Shown piece after piece: positions 19,011-29,622 of a stretch of DNA of 64,000 nt (within the stretch, counting starts at the first letter, position 1; each line of letters opens with the position of its first letter). Under the pieces are notes generated by a model, which ran no database searches, had not been told where the DNA came from, and was given only the letters and a program-made list of their open reading frames with translations. The DNA is from Rubrivivax gelatinosus IL144 (lineage in GTDB: Bacteria > Pseudomonadota > Gammaproteobacteria > Burkholderiales > Burkholderiaceae_C). The stretch covers positions 992,001 to 1,056,000 of the forward strand of contig NC_017075.1 in NCBI RefSeq assembly GCF_000284255.1. Reading direction: 5' to 3'. The translations under genes and the position numbers were made by a program.

Positions 19011-21569
19011 ATGGTTTCGATGGGCGTGCGCCGCTGGGCGCGCGGGGCGGCGCTTTGTCTGGCCGCGGGGCTCGCGGCCTGCGGCGGCGGCGGTGGGGGC
19101 TCCACGCCCGAGGTGAGCTTCTCGCCTTCGACGGTGAGCGCCAATGTCCAGTCGGGAAGTTCGGCCACGCTGACGGTCCGCGCCAAGGCCCGTGACCCGG
19201 AGAAGTTCAGGCGCCTGGGCTACGTCTACCTGGTCGATCCCGACCAGGTGCTGCTGAACAGCCTGGAGCTGGCGGCCGTCGACCAGAACACGATCTCGGC
19301 GACGCTGCACACCTCGCCGTCGTTGACGGCGGGCCGCCACCAGGGCCGGATCCAGGTCCAGCTGTGCGAGGACCCCGGATGCCAGGTGCAACTGCCCGGT
19401 TCGCCGTACGAACTGGACTACGACCTGAACGTCAGCGAGATGCCGCTGTCGGCCTCGCCGATCGGCCCGACCGCGCTGACGGTGCACCGCGGGGGCTCGC
19501 TGCCTGACGCGATCGCGGTGCAGGTCAAGGGGCCGACGCAGGTCTGGACGGCCACGGCCAGCGAGAGCTGGCTGGAAGTCACGCCCTTGTCCGGCACCGG
19601 GCCTGGCGTGCTGGCGGTCGGCGTCCCGGCGTCGGCGCTGGCCGAAGGCCACTACAGCGCCGAGGTGATCGTGCGAACCAGCGACGGCCAGACCGCCAGC
19701 GTGCCGGTGACGCTGGACGTGCTGCCGACGCAGTTCGTGCTGACCTCGGGCGTGCCCGGCTTCGCCGCGGTGAACGGCGCGCCCATCGCCGCGCAGCCGC
19801 TCGGTTTCGCGCTCGACAACGACGTCGCCACGCCGTGGAGCGCCAGCACCTCGGCGGCCTGGCTGCTGGCCACCCCGACCAGCGGCATGACGCCGGCCAC
19901 CGTCTCGCTGCAGCCCGACCCGTCGCGCAGCCGGCTGGCCAGCGGCAACTACCAGGCCGATCTGGTGCTGTCTTCCGTCGGCGTGCCCAACAAGACGGTG
20001 ACGACGCAACTCGCGCTGACCAGACCGACGCTGTCGGCGGCGTCGCCCACGGTGACGCTGGGCGGGCCGAAGGGGCGTGATCTCGACACGCCGCAGACGC
20101 TGGCGCTGGGCCTGAACACCGAGGGCAACACCTGGCCGTTCACGCTGTCCACGCTGCCGGCCTGGCTGAGCAGCAGCACGGCCAGCGGCCGGGTCGGCGG
20201 CAGCGGCAGCCTGCTGTCGCTGCAGGCGGTGGCCGCTGCGGCGACGCCTGGCTCTTCGAGTGCCACGGTCACCGTCAGCGCGGTCGTCAACGGCGACACC
20301 GTGACGCTGCCGCTGACGGTCAACCTGAACGCCGACCAGCGCCGCCTGCTGCCATCGGCCTGGGGCGTGGGCCTGGCCAGCACGCCCGCAGGCAGCGTGC
20401 TCAGGCGCACGCTGACGCTGCGCGACAACTTCGGCGGCGCGCTGGCCTGGACCGCCAGCTCCGACGCCAGCTGGCTCGCCGTCACCGCCAGCGGCAACAC
20501 GGCCGGCGCATCCACGCTCACGCTCAGCGCCGACCCCGCGACGCTGCCCGACGCCACCCTCGCCGTCGCCACCGTGACGGTCAGCACGAGCACCGGCGGT
20601 GTCGCGCCGGCAAAGATCCGCGTCGGACTGTGGAAGAGCGCCACCGGGCCGGCTGCCGTGACGACGCTCGGCTCGACCTACACCGAACTGGTGGCCGACC
20701 GCATCCGGCCCTACGTCTACGCCCACAACGGCGGCGCGACGATCGACGTCTACAACGCCTACACGGCGCAGAAGATCGCGACCGTCAGGCGGGTCGGCTC
20801 CGCGCTCGGGCGCATGACGGTCTCGCCCGACGGCTCGCGGCTTTATGCGCTCGACACGGCGGAGCGCTCGCTGGCCGTGGTCGACCTGGACACTCTCGCC
20901 CGCAGCGACACCTGGCCGCTGGAGAACGCCGTCAACGGCTACATGCCGCTGGTGGCAGCACGCCCGAACGGCGTCGAGGTGGTCTTCGTCGGCGACGGTA
21001 CGGCCTACTCCGGCGGCCGCAGCCTGGGGCGGGGCTACGTGACGGAGATGATCGGTTTCGCCACCACCCCCGACGCGCAGCGCGTCTACGGTGTGGGCAC
21101 GCGCTACGACGTCGACTACTCGTCGATGGCCAAGGGCGTGCTGTTCAGCGGCCCGCCCTCGGGGCTGGACACGCGCTCCGGTGGCAACCCGATCGACGTC
21201 GCCGTCAGCCCCGACGGCAGCCGCGTGTACGCGGCGTCGGGGGGCGGTGTTTCCGGCAGTGGTTACCGGTGCGCGGTCGTCGACGGCAACGACGGCAGCT
21301 TCATCGGCGCGCTGCCCGGCGGCGACGCTTACCCGAACAACGTCGAGGTCACCAGCGACGGCCGGTCGCTGTGCGGCATCGCGGGTGCCTACTCGGGCCA
21401 CGACTTCTGGGTCTACACGCCGCGCGGCGAACTGCTGCAAAGCTACAAGTTCAGCGGCTACTCCAACTCGCTGCTGAACCGGCAACTGGTCGTCACGCCC
21501 GACGGCGTGCTGGTGGTGGCGCTGAGCAACGACCCGATGATCGCCTTCGTGACCATCGGCGCGCCCTGA
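19011..21569 (+). CDS. Lipoprotein with BACON-like repeats and C-terminal beta-propeller
   Basis: An 852-residue exported protein. A signal peptide ends in a lipobox LAAC, followed by a glycine run. Residues about 35-540 form repeated beta-sandwich units of roughly 90-100 residues, each with a W-containing strand (ASESWLEVTPLSG, STSAAWLLATPTSG, SSDASWLAVTASG), as in BACON or Ig-like adhesion modules. From about 560 the chain changes to YncE/NHL-like propeller blades with MTVSPDGSRLYALD and VAVSPDGSRVYAAS. It probably sits on the outer membrane facing outward or the periplasm; its ligand is unknown. The start follows GGAGGGA with good spacing, and the extra upstream frame is ignored. Confidence 0.82.
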   Translation: MVSMGVRRWARGAALCLAAGLAACGGGGGGSTPEVSFSPSTVSANVQSGSSATLTVRAKARDPEKFRRLGYVYLVDPDQVLLNSLELAAVDQNTISATLHTSPSLTAGRHQGRIQVQLCEDPGCQVQLPGSPYELDYDLNVSEMPLSASPIGPTALTVHRGGSLPDAIAVQVKGPTQVWTATASESWLEVTPLSGTGPGVLAVGVPASALAEGHYSAEVIVRTSDGQTASVPVTLDVLPTQFVLTSGVPGFAAVNGAPIAAQPLGFALDNDVATPWSASTSAAWLLATPTSGMTPATVSLQPDPSRSRLASGNYQADLVLSSVGVPNKTVTTQLALTRPTLSAASPTVTLGGPKGRDLDTPQTLALGLNTEGNTWPFTLSTLPAWLSSSTASGRVGGSGSLLSLQAVAAAATPGSSSATVTVSAVVNGDTVTLPLTVNLNADQRRLLPSAWGVGLASTPAGSVLRRTLTLRDNFGGALAWTASSDASWLAVTASGNTAGASTLTLSADPATLPDATLAVATVTVSTSTGGVAPAKIRVGLWKSATGPAAVTTLGSTYTELVADRIRPYVYAHNGGATIDVYNAYTAQKIATVRRVGSALGRMTVSPDGSRLYALDTAERSLAVVDLDTLARSDTWPLENAVNGYMPLVAARPNGVEVVFVGDGTAYSGGRSLGRGYVTEMIGFATTPDAQRVYGVGTRYDVDYSSMAKGVLFSGPPSGLDTRSGGNPIDVAVSPDGSRVYAASGGGVSGSGYRCAVVDGNDGSFIGALPGGDAYPNNVEVTSDGRSLCGIAGAYSGHDFWVYTPRGELLQSYKFSGYSNSLLNRQLVVTPDGVLVVALSNDPMIAFVTIGAP

Positions 21570-21586
21570 GGGCGTCGGACCTTCTT

Positions 21587-21602
21587 TTGACCGTTTGGTC
21601 AA
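21587..21602. promoter_or_regulatory. TetR operator 1 (upstream of tetR)
   Basis: TTGACC-GTTT-GGTCAA, a perfect inverted repeat extendable by two T/A pairs on each side. It lies 21 bases before the TetR-family gene. Its first half also resembles a -35 hexamer, with TAGAGT 18 bases downstream as a possible -10. It is the exact reverse complement of the site at 22259, which argues for binding by the same regulator. Confidence 0.8.
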
Positions 21603-21623
21603 AAAAGGCGTAGAGTTCGGCCC

Positions 21624-22208
21624 ATGCCGCGCGAACGCTGTTTCTCCGAAGCCGAGGTGCTGGAGCGTCTGACCGACGTCTTCGCCGCCCACGGCTACAC
21701 CGGCACCAGCCTCGCGCTGCTGCAGCAGGCCACCGGCCTGGGCAAGCAGAGCCTGTACAACGCCTTCGGCGACAAGCAGGCGATGTATCTGCAGGCCATC
21801 GACTGCGCGACGCGGCGAGCGGCGCACGTCGCCGCCGCGATGCAGGGCGCCGCCGACGGCCGAGCCGCGCTGCAGGCCTTCTTCGCCGCGATGCTCGACG
21901 ACTGCGCCAGCCCCGACCCCGGGCGCAAGAGCTGCATCGTCACCACCGGCCTCGTCGAAGGCCTGGACGAAGCGCCGCTGGCCTGGGCGCTGACCAGCCG
22001 CTGGCAGGCCACGCACGAACTGCTGCGCGCCACCGTCGAACGTGGCCAGCGCGACGGCTCGGTCGCCAACCCGGCACCGTCGGCCGACCTGGCCGAACTG
22101 CTGGCCGCGCTGGTCAGCGGTCTGCGTGTCGCCGCCCGCGCCGGCCGCAGCCGCCAGCAGATGCAGCGCCTGGTGGCGCTGACCCTCGGAGTTCTCGACG
22201 GGGCCTGA
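21624..22208 (+). CDS. TetR/AcrR-family repressor
   Basis: A 194-residue regulator. The helix-turn-helix spans about residues 10-55 (FAAHGYTGTSLALLQQATGL...KQSLYNAFGDKQAMY). The C-terminal ligand domain contains a KSCIVTTG segment seen in TetR repressors of the electrophile-responsive kind. Its operator upstream and the identical inverted site before the next gene indicate autoregulation and control of the short-chain dehydrogenase. Relieving ligand unknown, perhaps a reactive aldehyde or quinone by family analogy (inference). Confidence 0.88.
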   Translation: MPRERCFSEAEVLERLTDVFAAHGYTGTSLALLQQATGLGKQSLYNAFGDKQAMYLQAIDCATRRAAHVAAAMQGAADGRAALQAFFAAMLDDCASPDPGRKSCIVTTGLVEGLDEAPLAWALTSRWQATHELLRATVERGQRDGSVANPAPSADLAELLAALVSGLRVAARAGRSRQQMQRLVALTLGVLDGA

Positions 22209-22258
22209 GCCGCCCTGTGCCTGGCCGGCCGCGCGAGCGGCTTTTCTTTCACCCTTTA

Positions 22259-22274
22259 TTGACCAAACGGTCAA
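22259..22274. promoter_or_regulatory. TetR operator 2 (upstream of SDR)
   Basis: TTGACC-AAAC-GGTCAA, a perfect inverted repeat identical, in reverse complement, to the site before the tetR gene. It ends 10 bases before the dehydrogenase ATG, so a bound repressor would block the promoter or initiation region. Confidence 0.8.
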
Positions 22275-22284
22275 GTTTGAGTTC

Positions 22285-23037
22285 ATGATGAACAAGCCTC
22301 TGGACGGAAAGATCGCGCTGGTCACCGGCGCCTCGCGTGGCATCGGCGAAGCGATCGCGCGGCGGCTGGCCGCCGACGGCGCCGAGCTGGTGCTGCACTA
22401 CGGCAGCGGCCGCGCCGAAGCGGAAGCGGTGGCCGCGGCCCTGCGCGACGGCGGCCACCGCGTGCACCTGCTGCAGGCCGACCTGGCCGCTGCCGACGGC
22501 GCCCGGCGTCTCGTCGACGGCCTGAAGGCTCTGCCGCTGCCGCGTGTGGACATCCTCGTCAACAACGCCGGCGTCGCGCCCTTCGCGACGCTCGCCGAGA
22601 CCGAGCCCGAGGTCTTCGACAAGCTCCTCGCCGTCAACGTGCGCAGCCTGTTCTTCGTCACCCAGGGCGTGCTGCCGCTGATGCCCGACGGCGGCCGCGT
22701 CATCAACATCGGCACCGCGGTGACACGCGCCGCCTTTCCCGGCATCACCGCCTACGCCGCCAGCAAGGGTTTCGTCGACGTGCTGACGCTGCAGCTGGCC
22801 GCCGAACTGGGCCCGCGCGGCATCACCGCCAACGTCGTCGCGCCGGGGGCGATCGACACGCGCATGAGCACCTGGATCCACGCCCCGGGCGGCCAGGAGA
22901 CGCTGGCCCAGGTGCAGGCGCTGCCCGGCATCGGCCAGCCGGCGCAGGTTGCTGGCGTCGTCGCCTTCCTCGCCGGGCCCGACGGCGCCTGGACCACCGG
23001 CCAGGTCGTCGACGCCAGCGGCGGCACCAAGCTCTGA
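22285..23037 (+). CDS. Short-chain dehydrogenase/reductase controlled by the adjacent TetR
   Basis: A 250-residue classical SDR oxidoreductase. The cofactor loop TGASRGIG, the VNNAG structural motif and the active-site YAASK are present. At the position 13 residues before the catalytic Tyr, where Ser is usual, the sequence reads INIGTAVTR, so the residue is Thr. The substrate is unknown. It follows tetR in the same direction but has its own operator and leader, so it is probably induced together with the repressor. A second ATG three bases in is an alternative start. Confidence 0.9.
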   Translation: MMNKPLDGKIALVTGASRGIGEAIARRLAADGAELVLHYGSGRAEAEAVAAALRDGGHRVHLLQADLAAADGARRLVDGLKALPLPRVDILVNNAGVAPFATLAETEPEVFDKLLAVNVRSLFFVTQGVLPLMPDGGRVINIGTAVTRAAFPGITAYAASKGFVDVLTLQLAAELGPRGITANVVAPGAIDTRMSTWIHAPGGQETLAQVQALPGIGQPAQVAGVVAFLAGPDGAWTTGQVVDASGGTKL

Positions 23038-23051
23038 GTTCCGAGGCCCAC

Positions 23052-23083
23052 GGCCGGAGCCTGGTCTGTTCCGCGCTCCGGCC
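23052..23083 (+). terminator. Terminator after the SDR gene
   Basis: A perfect 9-bp stem (GGCCGGAGC with GCTCCGGCC) and a 14-base loop begin 15 bases after the SDR stop and are followed by TTCGCATT. A second, 7-bp inverted repeat (CACCGGC/GCCGGTG, 23157-23179) lies further on before the kinase gene. Confidence 0.6.
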
Positions 23084-23247
23084 TTCGCATTCGGGACCTC
23101 GCGGGCATTCCCGGGCCCGAGGGCGGGGTGGCCGCCGAATAATGCGGCAGCGCATCCACCGGCGGCTCACCTGCCGGTGCGAGGCCTGGCCCGAGTGACT
23201 GGAGCGCGCCGTGACCCGACCCGCCGTTCGTTCTCCTGCCGCAGCGC

Positions 23248-25194
<1,947 letters not shown>

Positions 25195-25256
25195 TCGCCG
25201 GCGGCGGGTTTGCCGTTTGCCGCCCCGCGCGCCGCCACCCCCCGCCAGGAGCCGCC

Positions 25257-25715
25257 ATGCCCGAGTTCAAGCGCCTGTTCTTCGCCATCGACATCGCCGC
25301 ACCGCCGGCGCTGGTCTGCGAGCGCATGCTGGCACCCGACAGCTACCGCGACTGGACCACGGCCTTCTGCGAAGGCTCGCGCTACGAAGGCCGCTGGCGC
25401 GAGGGTGAACGCATCCGCTTCCTGGGGCCCTCCGGCGACGGCATGCTGTCCGAGATCGCCGAGTACCGCCCCGGCGAGTACACCTCGGTGCGCCACGTCG
25501 GCGTGTTGTCCAACGGCGAGGAAGACACCAGCGGCGACGCCGCCGAAGCCTGGGCCGGCGCGCTGGAGAACTACCGTTTCGTGCCGACGCCCGAGGGCAC
25601 GCGCGTCGAAGTGGAGCAGGACGTCACCGCAGCCTACGAGTCCTACCTGGCCGCCGCCTGGCCCGAGGCGCTGCAGCGGCTGAAGGCGCTCTGCGAGCGC
25701 GGCGCGCCGGGCTGA
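25257..25715 (+). CDS. SRPBCC-like (START/polyketide cyclase fold) protein
   Basis: A 152-residue protein beginning FKRLFFAIDIAAPPALV, with the YRDWTTAF and GDGMLSEIAEYRPGEY segments typical of activator-of-Hsp90-homologue/SRPBCC domains, which form a hydrophobic ligand pocket. The function cannot be narrowed from sequence. It has a good ribosome site (AGGAG, 6 bases before ATG) 62 bases after the kinase gene and may be co-transcribed with it. Confidence 0.75.
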   Translation: MPEFKRLFFAIDIAAPPALVCERMLAPDSYRDWTTAFCEGSRYEGRWREGERIRFLGPSGDGMLSEIAEYRPGEYTSVRHVGVLSNGEEDTSGDAAEAWAGALENYRFVPTPEGTRVEVEQDVTAAYESYLAAAWPEALQRLKALCERGAPG

Positions 25716-25767
25716 AGGCGTGCGCGGCGGGCCGACAATGGCCGCCCCACGCCACCCGCCCGCGACC

Positions 25768-26472
25768 ATGTCCCGCCCCGTCACGACCCTCTTCATGCTG
25801 TCCTCGGTGGACGGCAAGATCTCCACCGGCGATGTCGACGCCCGCGACTTCGACCGCGACCTGCCGGCGCTGCCCGGCGTCGGCGAGGGCCTGGCGCAGT
25901 ACTACGAGCTGGAACGCTGCACCGACCTGTTCGCGCTGAACAGCGGCCGCGTGATGGCCAAGACCGGCGTCAACGAGGCCGGGCCGGCGGCCGTGCGGCT
26001 GCCGGTCAGCTTCGTCATCGCCGACGACCACCACCTGACGCTGGCCGGCATCGACCACCTGCTCGGCCGCTGCCGCCGGCTGTTCCTGGCGACCGCCAAC
26101 CCCGAGCACCCGGTGTTTGCCCGCCAGGGCGCCGAAGGGCTGGAGATCCTGCCGTTCGACGGCCGCATCGACTTCGGCGAGCTGCTGCGCACGCTGAAGG
26201 CGCAGCACGGCGTCGAGCGCCTGACGATCCAGACCGGCGGCACGCTGAACGCGCTACTGCTGCGCCAGGGCCTCGTCGACCGCGTGTCGCTGGTGCTGGC
26301 CCCGGCCCTGGTGGGCGGCGCGACGACGCCGACGCTGGTCGACGGCCCGCCGCTGCGCGACGCCGCCGAACTGCGCCAGGTGAAGGCCCTGGTGCTCGAC
26401 GAGGTGCGCCGGCTGCAGCACTCGTGGCTGCTGCTGGACTACGAGGTGATCAACGGCGAAGGCGCGGCCTAA
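25768..26472 (+). CDS. RibD C-terminal-domain (dihydrofolate-reductase-fold) oxidoreductase
   Basis: A 234-residue protein. LFMLSSVDGKISTGD at the N-terminus and LTIQTGGTLNALLLRQGLVDRVSLVLAPALVGG at the C-terminal end of the fold define a RibD_C-type NADPH-dependent reductase. A stand-alone domain without the deaminase half need not act in riboflavin synthesis. I place the start at MSRPVTT, where family similarity begins. Its TAA overlaps, tail to tail, the stop of the converging membrane hydrolase gene. Confidence 0.82.
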   Translation: MSRPVTTLFMLSSVDGKISTGDVDARDFDRDLPALPGVGEGLAQYYELERCTDLFALNSGRVMAKTGVNEAGPAAVRLPVSFVIADDHHLTLAGIDHLLGRCRRLFLATANPEHPVFARQGAEGLEILPFDGRIDFGELLRTLKAQHGVERLTIQTGGTLNALLLRQGLVDRVSLVLAPALVGGATTPTLVDGPPLRDAAELRQVKALVLDEVRRLQHSWLLLDYEVINGEGAA

Positions 26473-27479
26473 CGCGGCGGCGCCAGCTCCTCGCCCAGCG
26501 CGCGCCGCCACAGCCAGTCCAGGCCGGCGCGCAGCTCGGGGCTCTCGCTGCGCTGCTCGGGGCGGGCCAGCGGCTGCACCGGGCTGTGGCGTTCGGCGAC
26601 GGCGAAGTTGAAGACGTAGGCCGGCTCCTGGCCCATGCGCAGGTCGGTGACGAAGAGCTCGTCGCCTTCGGCGTGCAGCTTGTAGAAGCCCTTGCTGAAC
26701 GCGGCGACCTGCTGCACGCCGTCGATGTCGCGCAGCGCCGGGGCCAGCGCGCTGCCGCGGTCGAAGGCGTCGAAGTGCATAGCCCGGCCGCCGTCGAGCA
26801 GCGAATAGAAGCCCTCGTGGTAACGGCTCCCGTCCAGCGCGACGACGCGCCAGAGCACGGTGTTGAAGGCCGTCGGCGTGACCAGCAGCTGCTCGGCGGC
26901 GATGCCCTGCACCGCCAGCGAGGCGCGCGCCATGCGCTCGACCTGGGCCTGCGCCGCCACCGTCCAGGCCAGGTAGGCGCCGGCCAGCAGCAGCCCGGCG
27001 GCGTTGGCCTGCAGCGCGCGGCCGCCGCCGCGCGAAGCCAGCGCCCAGGCGGCGCCGGCCAAAAGCGGCAGCGTGAACAGCGGGTCGATGATGAAGATGC
27101 TGCCGACGGCGAACGGCCAGTCGCTGAACGGCAGCGCCAGCCGCGTGCCGTAGACCGTCATCAGGTCCAGCAGCGGGTGCGTGACCAGCGCCAGCCAGAT
27201 CGCCAGCCACCAGCGCCGCCAGAGTGCCTGCTCGCCGTGCAGCCGCGCGATGGCGGCGCCCAGCGGCAGCGACAACAGCGTCAGCCAGAACAGCGAGTGC
27301 GTCGCGCCGCGGTGCAGCACCATGTTGCTGATCGCGTCGCCGTGCTCGGTCAGCACGTCCAGGTCGGGCAGCGTGTTGGCCGCCGCGCCCCACAGCGCCG
27401 CCTTCCACACCGCCGTGCGCCGGCCCATCACCGCCATGCCGACGGCGGCGCCCAGCGCCAGATGCGTCACGGAGTCCAT
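26469..27479 (-). CDS. YdjM-like membrane-bound metal-dependent hydrolase (DUF457)
   Basis: A 336-residue polytopic protein. The N-terminal MDSVTHLALGAAVG, TLPDLDVL, HRGATHS and THPLLDLMTVYG segments carry the His/Asp residues that characterise the DUF457 inner-membrane hydrolase family. Four or five hydrophobic helices extend to about residue 175, followed by a soluble domain. Catalytic function in this family is largely predicted. The start at MDSV is chosen because the preceding nine codons lack similarity. Confidence 0.83.
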   Translation of the reverse strand: MDSVTHLALGAAVGMAVMGRRTAVWKAALWGAAANTLPDLDVLTEHGDAISNMVLHRGATHSLFWLTLLSLPLGAAIARLHGEQALWRRWWLAIWLALVTHPLLDLMTVYGTRLALPFSDWPFAVGSIFIIDPLFTLPLLAGAAWALASRGGGRALQANAAGLLLAGAYLAWTVAAQAQVERMARASLAVQGIAAEQLLVTPTAFNTVLWRVVALDGSRYHEGFYSLLDGGRAMHFDAFDRGSALAPALRDIDGVQQVAAFSKGFYKLHAEGDELFVTDLRMGQEPAYVFNFAVAERHSPVQPLARPEQRSESPELRAGLDWLWRRALGEELAPPR

Positions 27480-27586
27480 GCCCGATTCTGGCCACCGCGC
27501 CGGCACGCCCGCCGATGACCGTGCCCGGCGCGGGCTTGCAGGAACCCGGCTTGCTCCGCCTGGTGCACCACCAGAAGGAGACGACC

Positions 27587-27964
27587 ATGTCCTACGTCGA
27601 CGGTTTCGTCATCGCGGTGCCCACCGCGAACAAGCAGCAGTTCATCGACCACGCCAGCCGCTTCGACGCCCTGTTCATCGAGCAGGGCGCGACGCGCATC
27701 CTGGAGTGCTGGGGCGACGACGTGAAGGTCGGCCAGTGGACCGACTTCCGCCGCGCGGTGCAGGCCACCGACGACGAGACCGTCGTCTTCGCCTGGGTCG
27801 AATGGCCCGACAAGCCGACGCGCGACGAGGCGATGGCGCGGCTGGACGAGATGATGAAGACCGACCCGCGAGTCGCCCCGGCCGAGAACCCGATGCCCTT
27901 CGACGGCAAACGCATGATCTTCGGCGGCTTCGAGCCGGTGGTCGTGCTGGAGCAGGGGACTTAG
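27587..27964 (+). CDS. DUF1428 family protein (dimeric alpha/beta barrel type)
   Basis: A 125-residue cytosolic protein matching the DUF1428 pattern along its length: MSYVDGFVIAVP, ECWGDDVKVG, a TDFRRAV segment, VVFAWVEWPDK and PFDGKRMIFGGF. The role is unknown; relatives form ferredoxin-like dimers. A strong AAGGAG ribosome site lies 7 bases before the ATG. The stop is one base short of the following GTG start, so it may be co-transcribed with the aldo/keto reductase. Confidence 0.85.
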   Translation: MSYVDGFVIAVPTANKQQFIDHASRFDALFIEQGATRILECWGDDVKVGQWTDFRRAVQATDDETVVFAWVEWPDKPTRDEAMARLDEMMKTDPRVAPAENPMPFDGKRMIFGGFEPVVVLEQGT

Positions 27965-27965
27965 C

Positions 27966-28883
27966 GTGCCCCCGGCCGACGCCGGCCGCCGCCGCTGGCT
28001 GGCCGGCACCGCGGCGGCCGCCGCCTGGCCGGGGCTCGTATCGGCCGCGCCCGCCGCCGCGCCGGCGCGCGCCATCCCGTCCAGCGGCGAGCCGCTGCCG
28101 CCGGTCGGTCTGGGCAGCTGGATCACCTTCAACGTCGGCCAGGACGCGCCGGCGCGCGAAGCCTGCACCGAGGTCGTGCGCGCCTTCTTCGCCGCCGGCG
28201 GACGGCTGATCGACAGCTCACCGATGTACGGCTCGTCGCAAGCGACCATCGGCCACGCGCTGGCGCGCCTGGGGCGGCCGCCGGCGCTGTTTTCTGCCGA
28301 GAAGGTGTGGATCGGCGACGCCCGGCGCGGCGCGGCGCAGATGGAGGCTTCGCGCGCCTTCTGGGGCGTGCCGCGTTTCGACCTGATGCAGGTGCACAAC
28401 CTGCTGGCCTGGCAGGAGCACGTGCCGCGCCTGCTGGAGATGAAGGCCGCCGGCCGGCTGCGCTACGTCGGCATCACCACCTCCGAAGGGCGGCGGCACG
28501 GCGAGATCGAACAGATCCTGCGCAGCCAGCCGGTCGACTTCGTGCAGCTCAGCTACAACCTGCTCGACCGCGAGGCCGAGCGCCGCCTGCTGCCGCTGGC
28601 GCAGGAGCGGCGCATCGCCGTCATCGTCAACCGCCCGTTCCGCCAGGGCCAGCTGCTGGATGCGCTGCAGCGCCACCGGCTGCCCGGCTGGGCGGCCGAG
28701 ATCGGCTGCGACGGCTGGGCCCAGGTGGCGCTGAAGTTCGTGATCTCGCACCCGGCCGTCACCTGCGTGATCCCCGCGACGAGCCAGGTGGCGCACCTGC
28801 GCCAGAACATGGGCGCGATGCAGGGCCGCCTGCCCGACGCCGCGCTGCGCGAGCGCATGGCCGCCGAGGTGGCCGCGCTGTGA
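27966..28883 (+). CDS. Aldo/keto reductase with Tat signal
   Basis: A 305-residue protein starting at GTG. The N-terminus GRRRWLAGTAAAAAW followed by an Ala-rich stretch is a twin-arginine export signal, so the enzyme is probably periplasmic. The AKR tetrad can be traced: Asp in GGRLIDSSPMYG, Tyr in the same segment, Lys in AEKVWIG and His in LMQVHN. A YGSSQATIG segment fits the barrel entry, and LKFVISHPAVTCVIPATS the cofactor end. The cofactor would have to bind before export. Substrate unknown. It is followed 10 bases later by the DUF6064-like gene. Confidence 0.87.
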   Translation: MPPADAGRRRWLAGTAAAAAWPGLVSAAPAAAPARAIPSSGEPLPPVGLGSWITFNVGQDAPAREACTEVVRAFFAAGGRLIDSSPMYGSSQATIGHALARLGRPPALFSAEKVWIGDARRGAAQMEASRAFWGVPRFDLMQVHNLLAWQEHVPRLLEMKAAGRLRYVGITTSEGRRHGEIEQILRSQPVDFVQLSYNLLDREAERRLLPLAQERRIAVIVNRPFRQGQLLDALQRHRLPGWAAEIGCDGWAQVALKFVISHPAVTCVIPATSQVAHLRQNMGAMQGRLPDAALRERMAAEVAAL

Positions 28884-28893
28884 CGGCCGCACG

Positions 28894-29622
28894 ATGAGCG
28901 AGTGGTGGACCTACCGGCCGTCGGACTTCCTGATGTTCGCGCCGGCCACCTACTGGCGGCTGTTCGAGCTGCACAACCGGGCCTGGTGGCCGCTGCAGCC
29001 GCTGCTGCTGGCGGCCGGCCTCGCCTGGCTGGTGGGCGCACTGCGCGGGGCACGTCTGGCGCCGCGGGCCGCGGCGGCGGGGCTGGCGGCGGCCTGGGCC
29101 TTCGTCGCTTTCGCGTTCCTGCGGCCGCTGTACGCGCCGATCAACTGGGCAGCCTCGGGTTTTGCGGCCGGTTTCGTCGTCCAGGCCGCGCTGCTGGCGC
29201 TGCTGGCCACGCGTGCCGACCTGCGGCCGCTGGGCCCGGGCCCGCGCCGCAGCCTCGGGCTGCTGCTCTGCGCCGCGGCGCTGCTGGTGTATCCGCTGCT
29301 GGCACTGGTGTCAGGTCGGCCCTGGCGCCAGGCCGAGATCTTCGGCCTGGCGCCGGACCCGACCGCGATCGGCACGCTGGGCGCGCTGCTGATGGCAGGC
29401 GCCGCGAGCCGACTCACGCGCTGGCTTGTGGCCGGCGCGTGCACGCTGGCGCTGGGGTGGTGTGCGCTAAGCGTGACGACCTTGCTGACGATGGGCGCCG
29501 GGCAGGGCTGGGTGCTGCTGGGCGCCGCGGGGCTGGCGCTGGCCGGCCTGGCCGCGGGGCGACCCGGGCGATCCGGCCCGCGCCGGCCTAGCCCGCCGCC
29601 CCCAGCCGCGCCGCCGCGCTGA
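28894..29622 (+). CDS. DUF6064-like polytopic membrane protein
   Basis: A 242-residue protein opening with EWWTYRPSDFLMFAPATYWRL and then about seven hydrophobic helices; the tail is Pro-rich. This resembles the DUF6064 membrane family by the N-terminal signature, although I cannot verify the family number. Function unknown. Its 3' end overlaps the converging leuA gene by 35 bases, and the last 20 or so residues (PGRSGPRRPSPPPP) may not be functionally constrained. Confidence 0.72.
   Translation: MSEWWTYRPSDFLMFAPATYWRLFELHNRAWWPLQPLLLAAGLAWLVGALRGARLAPRAAAAGLAAAWAFVAFAFLRPLYAPINWAASGFAAGFVVQAALLALLATRADLRPLGPGPRRSLGLLLCAAALLVYPLLALVSGRPWRQAEIFGLAPDPTAIGTLGALLMAGAASRLTRWLVAGACTLALGWCALSVTTLLTMGAGQGWVLLGAAGLALAGLAAGRPGRSGPRRPSPPPPAAPPR

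Noticed and set aside
18558..22343. A 1261-codon open frame on the minus strand
   Set aside because: It runs antisense through the TctC, lipoprotein, TetR and SDR genes, all of which have family motifs. Its translation is Arg/His/Gln/Ala-rich with no domain, a GC-bias artefact.
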